From assembly GCA_017622255.1 (NCBI GenBank), contig JAGARL010000138.1:1-6262 (forward strand): a stretch of DNA of 6,262 nt, read 5' to 3'. The notes below the pieces were generated by a model, which ran no database searches, had not been told where the DNA came from, and was given only the letters and a program-made list of their open reading frames with translations. This DNA comes from Methanocorpusculum sp. Its GTDB lineage: Archaea; Halobacteriota; Methanomicrobia; Methanomicrobiales; Methanocorpusculaceae. The position numbers and the translations under genes are program-made. Numbering within the stretch: the stretch's first letter is position 1; each line of letters begins with the position of its first letter. Positions 1-5,188 of this stretch are shown here, piece by piece.

Positions 1-2
1 CA

Positions 3-293
3 GATGTCTGGAATCCCTGGTATGCGGCAAAGCTTCGCGAGGAGAACAGTAATGTGCGGCTTTACGGTGCGTATTTAGAGGAGGTATCTCTTGCCGGGCT
101 TGATTTGTCGGGAGCGAATCTGTCGTATGCGCATCTGGAAGGAGCGGATTTGCGGCAGGTGAATCTGCGGGACGCGGATTTGTCGTATGCCCATCTGGAA
201 AGTGCGGATTTGTGGATGGCGGATTTACGCGGGGCAAATCTGAAAGGGGCTGAGCTTGGCGGGGCGAATATGAGCGGGGTTAAGCGGAAATAA
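3..293 (+). CDS. Pentapeptide-repeat protein, C-terminal part (5' end outside window)
   Basis: The frame is open from the left edge, so the GTG at 54 is almost certainly internal. The upstream codons read DVWNPWYAAKLREENSNV, which resembles the W..W..REEN lead-in often found just before the repeats in this family. From about codon 18 there are some 14 consecutive A(D/N/H)LXX pentapeptides, including DLSGANLSY, ADLRQ, ADLRG and ANLKG, ending with the basic tail VKRK and TAA. Such repeats fold as a right-handed quadrilateral beta-helix. Known members have varied roles, and nothing here fixes a function. There is no visible signal peptide or membrane segment in the part present. The gene converges on tyrS and looks unrelated to its neighbours. 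The repeat fold is secure; the biological role is unknown. Confidence 0.85.
   Translation, partial: DVWNPWYAAKLREENSNVRLYGAYLEEVSLAGLDLSGANLSYAHLEGADLRQVNLRDADLSYAHLESADLWMADLRGANLKGAELGGANMSGVKRK
121..210 (+). repeat. 60-base tandem period inside the pentapeptide gene
   Basis: Positions 121-150 and 181-210 are 30-base blocks exactly 60 bases apart and differ at only 3 positions. They encode almost the same residues (SYAHLEGAD and SYAHLESAD). The period equals four pentapeptides, or one full turn of the beta-helix. The flanking bases are less similar, so this looks like an internal duplication that has partly decayed. Confidence 0.7.
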
Positions 294-300
294 ATACAAT

Positions 301-318
301 AAAAAAAAGTTTTTTTTT
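301..318. terminator. Bidirectional A/T-tract terminator between convergent genes
   Basis: Eight A (301-308), one G, then nine T (310-318) lie between the stop of the pentapeptide gene (293) and the stop of tyrS (332). Each strand therefore carries a run of T downstream of the gene it encodes: T9 on the plus strand 17 bases after one stop, and T8 on the minus strand about 24 bases after the other. Archaeal RNA polymerase terminates at oligo-T tracts without needing a strong hairpin, so one 18-base element can serve both genes. The role is inferred from position and composition. Confidence 0.7.
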
Positions 319-331
319 GAATCTTATCGAT

Positions 332-1291
332 TCAGGCTCTGCCCTTATAGCTCTGCACGTATGCGTATGCGTCAGCTAACAGTTCGGTTAACGCATCTCC
401 GCAGGCATTCTTTAAGTCCATCGGGTGAACCTTTCCAGCACCGTACGACTCTGCAAGCTCTGCGTAGCTGTGGAACTCTAAATCTCCGCCGAACTTTTCC
501 GGTCTGCGGATAGCCACGGTATCCATTCTCGGGAAGATATTGTACTGGAAGATCTGCATAATCGGGTTGCCCTCAATCTCCGGCGGGCAGAATGCCTTCT
601 TCATCTTCTTCTTAATCTCCTCCGGGGAGTCTGCAACGGAAACCACATTTCCTTTCGAGGAGGACATCTTCTCACCGTCGAGACCGTTAACAATCGGCGT
701 GTGGATACATACCGGCGGCTTGTATCCTAAGGACGGCAGGTGCTCACGGGCAAGCATGTGAATCTTTCTCTGGTCAATACCGCCGACTGCAGCGTCAACG
801 CCTAAGGTCGGAATATCAACAACCTGCATAACCGGATAGACCATCTGGGAAACCATCGGGTTGTCCATAGCGCGGCCAACCTCATCCATACTGCGGGTGG
901 CACGGTTTAAGGTAATCTCCTGACAGAGGGTTAACACCTCGGTCTGGTACTTTGGCGTCAGCTGAACATCCGTTCCTAAAACAAACTCCGCTCCCTTCAG
1001 ACCGACAGCCTCGATACATGCCTTGTTATAGTCTGCGAGCTCTTTAATCTGCTCGAAGGTTCCTTTTCTGTTCAGATATGCGTGCAGGTTTGCGATTAAC
1101 ACCACGACGTCAAACCCTGCATTTTTCATATCCATCAGTTTATTGATGGTCACAAGGTGACCTAAGTGAATCTCGCCGCTTGGCTCATAGCCGGTATAGA
1201 CCCGTTTTGTCGGTTTTGCGAGCAGTGCTCTCAGTTCGTCTTCGGTGACGATCTCAGCCGTATTTCGGGTGACGAGTTCGTATGCGTCCAT
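332..1291 (-). CDS. tyrS: Tyrosyl-tRNA synthetase (archaeal type)
   Basis: This cytosolic class I synthetase charges tRNA-Tyr with tyrosine using ATP. The 319 residues match the archaeal/eukaryal TyrRS class, which lacks the C-terminal S4 domain of bacterial enzymes. The HIGH motif is HLGH (residues 42-45) in YEPSGEIHLGHL. The KMSKS loop is KMSSSKG (208-214) in NGLDGEKMSSSKG. Tyr32, Tyr152, Gln156 and Asp159 (YPVMQVVDI) occupy the tyrosine-recognition positions known from the Methanocaldococcus jannaschii enzyme (Tyr32, Tyr151, Gln155, Asp158). The tail (FGGDL, HPMDLKNA) is also family-typical. The ATG at 1291 matches the family N-terminus (MD..E...RNT.EI). No GGAGG precedes it. An AT-rich CTTATCTC element about 30 bases upstream on the minus strand could drive a leaderless transcript, or the gene may be co-transcribed with the transporter gene 45 bases upstream. 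Confidence 0.97.
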   Translation of the reverse strand: MDAYELVTRNTAEIVTEDELRALLAKPTKRVYTGYEPSGEIHLGHLVTINKLMDMKNAGFDVVVLIANLHAYLNRKGTFEQIKELADYNKACIEAVGLKGAEFVLGTDVQLTPKYQTEVLTLCQEITLNRATRSMDEVGRAMDNPMVSQMVYPVMQVVDIPTLGVDAAVGGIDQRKIHMLAREHLPSLGYKPPVCIHTPIVNGLDGEKMSSSKGNVVSVADSPEEIKKKMKKAFCPPEIEGNPIMQIFQYNIFPRMDTVAIRRPEKFGGDLEFHSYAELAESYGAGKVHPMDLKNACGDALTELLADAYAYVQSYKGRA

Positions 1292-1336
1292 ATGTCTTAC
1301 ACGTTGGCAGTAAAAAGAGATAAGGGTAGTGGTATC

Positions 1337-1954
1337 TTATGCCTCAGGACATTCGGCCTGCCCGTGACGGGTTAAGAAGTAGAAGATCGGCGTGTCTGCA
1401 ATGGCGATAAGGACCTTGATAATATACTGGCTGAAAATCATGACCAGCAGGTTCGGGACGACACCCACAAAGGCGATGGTGATGAAGATGGTCGTGTCGA
1501 TTAACTGGCTTACGATGGTGACATTATTTCTCATCCACTTCGGCTTGAAGCGTGCTTTGATTCTGTGGAAGACTTCGACATCAAAGCTCTGGGCGACTAA
1601 GTACGCAATCATGGAGGCGAAGACGAAGCGTGCGGAGCTGCCGAGTGTTGCCGCAAACGATGTCTGGAACTCTGTCATGTAGGATGCCGGCGGCAGGAAG
1701 ACTGCAGCGTAGATTAAGACGAGCGAGAAGAGCTGGACGACGAATCCGAGACGGACGAGGAAGTTTGCCTCTTTCTTTCCCCATATTTCACTGACGAGGT
1801 CGGTGCAGAGGAAGGTTATCGGGTACGCAACAACGGCCGCCGGAATCTCAATCCATCCAATCTGTACGACTTTGGAGGCGATAATGTTGGAGATGACCAG
1901 AGCTGTTACGAAAAACGCGGTAACGATGGTGAGGTTTCTGGTAGTTTTATACAA
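1337..1954 (-). CDS. Queuosine precursor transporter family membrane protein (QPTR/YhhQ, DUF165)
   Basis: This is a polytopic membrane protein with about six hydrophobic helices (residues about 8-27, 37-52, 65-88, 105-123, 145-164, 168-195 counted from a TTG start at 1954). The family signature FLCTDLVSEIWGKKEA follows helix 2, and RNNVTIVSQLIDTTIF opens helix 5. Bacterial YhhQ imports the 7-deazaguanine precursors preQ0/preQ1. In archaea preQ0 would feed archaeosine at tRNA position 15, so preQ0 uptake is an inferred role. The frame stays open to a GTG at 2086, but that would enter trmY and add a hydrophilic stretch unlike the family. Only GTG 2086 and TTG 1954 are usable start codons before helix 1. 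The TTG gives 205 residues, close to family length, with an AT-rich TATCATAT about 30 bases upstream. The family is secure; the start is uncertain. Confidence 0.85.
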   Translation of the reverse strand: MYKTTRNLTIVTAFFVTALVISNIIASKVVQIGWIEIPAAVVAYPITFLCTDLVSEIWGKKEANFLVRLGFVVQLFSLVLIYAAVFLPPASYMTEFQTSFAATLGSSARFVFASMIAYLVAQSFDVEVFHRIKARFKPKWMRNNVTIVSQLIDTTIFITIAFVGVVPNLLVMIFSQYIIKVLIAIADTPIFYFLTRHGQAECPEA

Positions 1955-2059
1955 AGTGCTTATAGTGTTTGTGCTGAAGGGATATGATACCTGCCCCTCT
2001 TCTGCTCTTCCCCGGTTGCGCTGGCTTAATGAGTAAGCCCGCCCAATATGTATAGAACT
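1955..2059. promoter_or_regulatory. Divergent control region between the QPTR gene and trmY
   Basis: About 105 bases separate the preferred starts of the two outward-facing genes. Neither start has a clear Shine-Dalgarno sequence. On the minus strand TATCATAT (about 1983-1989) lies about 30 bases before the TTG at 1954. On the plus strand GCTTAATGAG (2025-2034) lies about 30 bases before the ATG at 2060. Both spacings suit an archaeal TATA box followed by leaderless or nearly leaderless transcription. The boxes are weak matches and are proposed only from composition and spacing. A second AT-rich patch, AATATGTATA (2046-2055), is probably too close to the trmY start to be its TATA box. Confidence 0.4.
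2023..2039. repeat. Small inverted repeat, GGCTTA-N5-TAAGCC
   Basis: The two 6-base arms (2023-2028 and 2034-2039) are perfect reverse complements around ATGAG. The element sits in the divergent region and overlaps the proposed trmY TATA-like sequence, which is a natural place for a repressor operator. Six-base arms also occur by chance, so the regulatory role is speculative. Confidence 0.35.
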
Positions 2060-2632
2060 ATGCTCAGATTCGCAGTTGTCGGTCACAAAGCAACAACCGA
2101 ACCCACCTTCTCCTTAAACGATATGCCGGGAGGGGCAGGACGTCTTGACATTCTCTGCCGATGCATTAACAGCTCGTTCTTCTTAAGCCACGACTTACGC
2201 CGTGATGTGGAATGCTTCTTAATCCTCAAAGGCGGCGAGCAGGAGAAAACACTCCGTTTCGCAGGGGAAACGATCCGCTCCTTAAACCCTGACGAGAGAA
2301 GTGCCGGCGCGCTCATCAAGAAGGGCCTTACCAAAGAGGCAACCTCCTCCTTCCAGAAGGCCGCAGACGGTATCCACATCAGAGCAGGCGGTCTTGCCGA
2401 GCTTCTGGCGGAAATTCCGTTTGCCGTCCTTGATGAGAACGGCGAGGATATCAGGACCGCAGAAACCCTGCCGGAGAACTTCCTCTTATCGGACCACATG
2501 AACTTCACCGAAGAGGAGATGGAGTTAATCAAGGACCTGCCGAAGTACTCCGTCGGTCCGCGTGTCCTGCATGCAGACCACACTATTACTATCCTCTTAA
2601 ACGAGTTTGACCGGAGGGCGGCACATGAGTGA
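2060..2632 (+). CDS. trmY: tRNA (pseudouridine(54)-N1)-methyltransferase TrmY
   Basis: TrmY is a SPOUT-class methyltransferase that uses S-adenosylmethionine to convert pseudouridine 54 of the tRNA T-loop to m1-pseudouridine, the archaeal counterpart of m5U54. Family landmarks are GRLDILCRCINSSFFLSHDLRRD (residues 27-49), NPDERS (76-81), LLSDH (142-146) and the trefoil-knot segment SVGPRVLHADHTITILLN (164-181), which parallels the M. jannaschii protein (SLSPLELHANHCITII). An in-frame ATG at 2048 adds only MYRT. The ATG at 2060 gives 190 residues beginning MLRFAVVGHKA, which fits homologues beginning M-R-x-F-V-V-x-G-H, so I prefer it. The gene overlaps pus10 by 8 bases, and Pus10 makes the pseudouridine that TrmY methylates. 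Confidence 0.94.
   Translation: MLRFAVVGHKATTEPTFSLNDMPGGAGRLDILCRCINSSFFLSHDLRRDVECFLILKGGEQEKTLRFAGETIRSLNPDERSAGALIKKGLTKEATSSFQKAADGIHIRAGGLAELLAEIPFAVLDENGEDIRTAETLPENFLLSDHMNFTEEEMELIKDLPKYSVGPRVLHADHTITILLNEFDRRAAHE
2613..2618 (+). promoter_or_regulatory. Ribosome binding site of pus10 (GGAGGG)
   Basis: GGAGGG ends 6 bases before the ATG at 2625. It lies inside the last codons of trmY. It settles the pus10 start at this ATG rather than the in-frame TTG at 2607, which precedes the site. Confidence 0.85.
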
Positions 2633-3872
2633 GGAAGTTTCCGGCATCCTCTCTCTGGTGCACCAGATTTTAGAGTACGGCGACATCTGCGATCACTGCT
2701 TAGGACGCCTTTTTGCCAAGCGCTCCTTCGGGCTTACCAACGTCGAGCGCGGACACGCCCTTCGCGTTGCCCACGCTCTTGCCTACAATATTCCGTTCAA
2801 GGAGTATGAGGAAGGGACCTGCTGGGTTTGCAACGACCTCTTCCTCCAGATTCCATACTGGGCAGAGAAGGCCGCAGAGGCCGCGGAAGGCATTGAGTAC
2901 GAGACCTTTGTTATCGGCACTCGTGTGCCGCCGATGATGACCGAGTCCGAGGAGATGCTCTGGTCCGACCTGCATCTTGAAAACCCGGAGCCGTTAAAGT
3001 CCGAGATGAACCGCGAGGTCGGAAAGGCGGTTGCAGCCCTTACCGGCAAGCGCGGCGATCCGAAAAACCCGGAGCTTACCATCGTCTTAAACATCGCAGA
3101 CGACTGTACTGAGCTGCAGATCGCCTCCCTGTACTTCTACGGCAGATACTTAAAACACGTGCGCGGAATTCCGCAGACGCACTGGGACTGCCGCGCATGC
3201 CGCGGAAAGGGCTGTGAGCTGTGCAACTTCACCGGCAAACAGTACCCGACATCTGTAGAGGAAGAGATTGCGAGAGTGCCTGTTGAAATCTTCCAGGCTG
3301 ACGCCGGAATCCTGCATGGAGCCGGCAGAGAGGATATTGACGCCCTCTGCTATGGTACGGGAAGACCGTTTGTTATGGAGATGGCAAACCCGAAAATCAG
3401 AACCGCAGACCTTCGCGAGTTAGAGGAGGCCATCAACAAATCCGCGATGCCTGAGGTCGAAGTACGTCTGGAATCCTGGTCAAACAAGAAAACGGTGGAA
3501 ATGCTTAAATCACACAAAGGGCATAAAACATACAGGATTCTGGTTTCAGTAGATGACCGTATCTCTCTGGAAAATGTCCAGAACGCCGTTTCGAAGCTGA
3601 ATGGGGCTTGGATTGCCCAGCGCACGCCAAATCGCGTCTCGCACAGACGTGCAGATCTGGTACGCAAGCGCCAGGTAATCGGTATCCAGGTTCTCGGCAT
3701 CGAAAACGGACTTTACCGGCTCGAAGTGGTCGGTGACAGCGGTCTCTACATTAAAGAACTCATCTCAGGCGATGAGGGCAGAACGAGTCCGAGTCTGTCT
3801 GAAATCCTCGCCGCACCCGCGAAAGTCACTGAGTTGGACGTAGTGCAGGTCGACGGATTATCAAATACATGA
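2625..3872 (+). CDS. pus10: tRNA pseudouridine(54/55) synthase Pus10
   Basis: Pus10 isomerises U54 and U55 to pseudouridine in the T-loop of archaeal tRNAs, taking the place of bacterial TruB at position 55. The 415-residue protein starts with a cysteine-bearing accessory domain: CDHC (22-25) with CWVC (66-69), a likely zinc site. A second cluster, CRACRGKGCELC (189-200), precedes NFTGKQYPTSVEEEI, a hallmark of the family. The catalytic domain has GREDID (234-239), with Asp237 in the R-x-D position expected for the catalytic aspartate, followed by GTGRPFV. Further family blocks are QRTPNRVSHRRADLVR (332-347) and GLYIKELISGDEGRTSPS (373-390). The start overlaps the trmY stop by 8 bases, implying translational coupling. 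The stop is 12 bases before rpl21e. No key residue appears to be missing. Confidence 0.96.
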   Translation: MSEEVSGILSLVHQILEYGDICDHCLGRLFAKRSFGLTNVERGHALRVAHALAYNIPFKEYEEGTCWVCNDLFLQIPYWAEKAAEAAEGIEYETFVIGTRVPPMMTESEEMLWSDLHLENPEPLKSEMNREVGKAVAALTGKRGDPKNPELTIVLNIADDCTELQIASLYFYGRYLKHVRGIPQTHWDCRACRGKGCELCNFTGKQYPTSVEEEIARVPVEIFQADAGILHGAGREDIDALCYGTGRPFVMEMANPKIRTADLRELEEAINKSAMPEVEVRLESWSNKKTVEMLKSHKGHKTYRILVSVDDRISLENVQNAVSKLNGAWIAQRTPNRVSHRRADLVRKRQVIGIQVLGIENGLYRLEVVGDSGLYIKELISGDEGRTSPSLSEILAAPAKVTELDVVQVDGLSNT

Positions 3873-3884
3873 GAGTGATTAAAA

Positions 3885-4181
3885 ATGGCAAAACACAACG
3901 GAATTAAGAAAAGAACAAGATATAAGCTGCAGAAAACCCTCCGTACCCGCGGAATGCCGAATGTAACCAAATGCATCCAGCACTTCGAAGAGGGACAGAA
4001 GGTCCACATCGTTCTCGACTCCAGCGTCCAGAAGGGACAGCCGCACCCGAGATTCCACGGTAAGACCGGAACCATCGTTGGTCAGAGAGGAAGAGCATGG
4101 CTCCTTCAGATTAAGGACGGAAAGGCAACCAAGACCGTTATTGCCAGACCGCAGCACCTTACTGCACAGAAATATAATTAA
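3885..4181 (+). CDS. rpl21e: Large-subunit ribosomal protein L21e
   Basis: This is a small basic protein of the archaeal/eukaryal 50S/60S subunit with no bacterial counterpart. The 98-residue length is normal for the family. The signature HPRFHGKTG (54-62) is followed by GQRGRAWLLQIKDGK, an SH3-like barrel, and the terminal ARPQHL (87-92). The N-terminus is rich in Lys/Arg (KKRTRYKLQKTLRTRG), as expected for an rRNA contact. The start is 12 bases after the pus10 stop. GTGAT at 3875-3879, matching part of the anti-Shine-Dalgarno complement, sits 5 bases upstream. Close linkage to rpoF, DUF655 and rsmA is a gene order known in archaea. Confidence 0.97.
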   Translation: MAKHNGIKKRTRYKLQKTLRTRGMPNVTKCIQHFEEGQKVHIVLDSSVQKGQPHPRFHGKTGTIVGQRGRAWLLQIKDGKATKTVIARPQHLTAQKYN

Positions 4182-4210
4182 ACCCCCAATACTTATTTTA
4201 CATTACTTTT
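4182..4210 (+). promoter_or_regulatory. T-rich spacer between rpl21e and rpoF
   Basis: This is one of the few non-coding gaps in the plus-strand array. It contains CTTATTTTA and ACTTTT directly before the rpoF ribosome binding site. It could be a weak terminator for rpl21e, or a TATA-like element giving rpoF a secondary promoter. The sequence alone does not decide between them. Confidence 0.3.
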
Positions 4211-4216
4211 GGAGGT
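4211..4216 (+). promoter_or_regulatory. Ribosome binding site of rpoF (GGAGGT)
   Basis: GGAGGT ends 4 bases before the ATG at 4221 and fixes that start. The in-frame TTG at 4209 would place the ribosome binding site inside the coding sequence and is rejected. Confidence 0.85.
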
Positions 4217-4220
4217 CGGC

Positions 4221-4592
4221 ATGAAAGTTAAGAAAATTATTCAGGAAGAAATGATGACACTGCCTGAGCTCCGCGAAGAGCTTATCGCTATCCGCGACCA
4301 GAGAGCCGGCGGTCTTGAGGAGACGGAAGGTGCTGTCCGCACACTGTCTTACGAACTGCGTAAAAGCATCGACCATGCCGACACCCTTGGTAAATGCAGT
4401 GTCGAAACCGCAAAAGCACTCTATGATGAGCTTGCAGGTCTGGAGAAGATTACTCCGACAATTGCCTCCCGCATTGTCAACATCATGCCGGCAAGCCGCG
4501 AGGAAATCCGTGCAATCTATGCAAAAGAGCGATTCGCCCTTGTAACCGAGGACGTGGATCAGATCTTAGACATTCTTCGCAAGTACGAGTGA
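4221..4592 (+). CDS. rpoF: DNA-directed RNA polymerase subunit F (Rpo4, Rpb4-like)
   Basis: Subunit F pairs with subunit E (Rpb7-like) to form the stalk of archaeal RNA polymerase, which binds exiting RNA and helps promoter opening. The 123-residue, largely helical protein has the family blocks LSYELRKSIDHAD (42-54), KALYDELAGLEKI (65-77) and IASRIVNIMPASREEIRAIYAKE (81-103), ending in a helix with QILDILRKYE. The HRDC-like fold is expected from the family. A good ribosome binding site decides the ATG at 4221. The DUF655 gene follows after only 10 bases, so the two are almost certainly co-transcribed. Confidence 0.96.
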   Translation: MKVKKIIQEEMMTLPELREELIAIRDQRAGGLEETEGAVRTLSYELRKSIDHADTLGKCSVETAKALYDELAGLEKITPTIASRIVNIMPASREEIRAIYAKERFALVTEDVDQILDILRKYE

Positions 4593-4593
4593 G

Positions 4594-4598
4594 GGAGG
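4594..4598 (+). promoter_or_regulatory. Ribosome binding site of the DUF655 gene (GGAGG)
   Basis: GGAGG ends 4 bases before the ATG at 4603 and begins immediately after the rpoF stop. It supports this start and indicates independent ribosome loading within the operon. Confidence 0.8.
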
Positions 4599-4602
4599 AG
4601 TT

Positions 4603-5181
4603 ATGCCCCCGAAAACAGAAAGAACTGACAAGAAGGAAGTGGAAGCTATTGTCCTTGATTATCTCCAGTGGGGATATGCAGGTGATAAGCGTCCGTTAAA
4701 CCAGCGCGAGCCGATTATTCTCGCGGTGGGTACCGATCAGTTCAAGCTCCTGGAACTTATTGCAAAGAAGGACAAGGCAATCAATCTCCACGACACCGTA
4801 TACATTGGTGACGGCGAGAGAAAGGTTGTTGAGCGCGTAAAGCGCCGTGTCTCCTTTGCCGAGCTGACCCCGACTGCCAAGGGTGAACTTGAGCCGGCGG
4901 TTGCCGAAATTATTGCGGCGTCCGAGGAACGGTTCGTGGAGTTCTACAACACGGCAGTTCCGGTCAGTTTGAAGATGCATATGCTCAATCTTCTCCCCGG
5001 GTTCGGCAAAAAAACGTTAACCGACACGCTTACCGAGCGTGAGAAGAAGCCGTTTGAAAGCTTTGCCGACATTAAGGCACGGGTAAAGACTCTCCAGAAG
5101 CCGGAGAAGTTCATCCTTGAGCGGATTATGCTTGAGCTGGAAAATCCCGAAGAGAAGTACCATCTCTTCACTTCAAAATAA
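4603..5181 (+). CDS. DUF655 family protein, probable nucleic-acid-binding, function unknown
   Basis: This 192-residue protein belongs to an archaeal family with solved structures but, to my knowledge, no assigned function. The N-terminal half (about 10-90) is beta-rich with VEAIVLDYLQWG, EPIILAVGTDQFKLLELI and DTVYIGDGERKVV, consistent with an OB-like or small barrel fold. The C-terminal half contains a helix-hairpin-helix-like segment, LNLLPGFGKKTLTDTL (128-143), then PFESFADIKARV (150-161), the type that binds nucleic acid backbone non-specifically. The tail EKYHLFT is family-typical. Position between rpoF and rsmA suggests a role in rRNA handling, ribosome assembly or transcription. That is inferred from neighbours only. 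There is no membrane segment or catalytic motif that I recognise. Confidence 0.88.
   Translation: MPPKTERTDKKEVEAIVLDYLQWGYAGDKRPLNQREPIILAVGTDQFKLLELIAKKDKAINLHDTVYIGDGERKVVERVKRRVSFAELTPTAKGELEPAVAEIIAASEERFVEFYNTAVPVSLKMHMLNLLPGFGKKTLTDTLTEREKKPFESFADIKARVKTLQKPEKFILERIMLELENPEEKYHLFTSK
5149..5169 (+). repeat. 7-bp inverted repeat upstream of rsmA
   Basis: GAAGAGA (5149-5155) and TCTCTTC (5163-5169) are perfect reverse complements around a 7-base loop. The hairpin lies in the last codons of the DUF655 gene. It ends 19 bases before the rsmA ATG, and five T (5184-5188) immediately precede that ATG. In RNA it could modulate read-through or rsmA translation, but it also overlaps conserved coding sequence and may be fortuitous. 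Confidence 0.4.
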
Positions 5182-5188
5182 CCTTTTT

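Noticed and set aside
54..293. GTG at 54 as the start of a small complete 79-residue pentapeptide protein
   Set aside because: The frame is open back to the window edge and the upstream residues (WNPW..REEN) resemble the normal pre-repeat segment, so the gene is simply cut by the window.
54..293. Qnr-type quinolone resistance pentapeptide protein
   Set aside because: Only the generic repeat is visible; there are no Qnr loops, the gene is incomplete, and the fold alone does not give function.
1392..1682. Plus-strand frame opposite the transporter with hydrophobic stretches
   Set aside because: The hydrophobicity reflects the complement of transmembrane codons in the real minus-strand gene; no family signature is present.
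2083..2583. Long open frame antisense to trmY
   Set aside because: It mirrors the codon pattern of trmY, resembles no known family, and has Ser/Arg-rich composition typical of antisense shadows.
3350..4157. Several open frames antisense to the end of pus10 and to rpl21e
   Set aside because: All lie opposite strongly conserved genes, have no ribosome binding site, and show no recognisable protein motifs.
5117..5188. N-terminal extension of RsmA from ATG 5117
   Set aside because: The added 24 residues come from the DUF655 coding region in another frame, and RsmA homologues begin near the DQHFL block.
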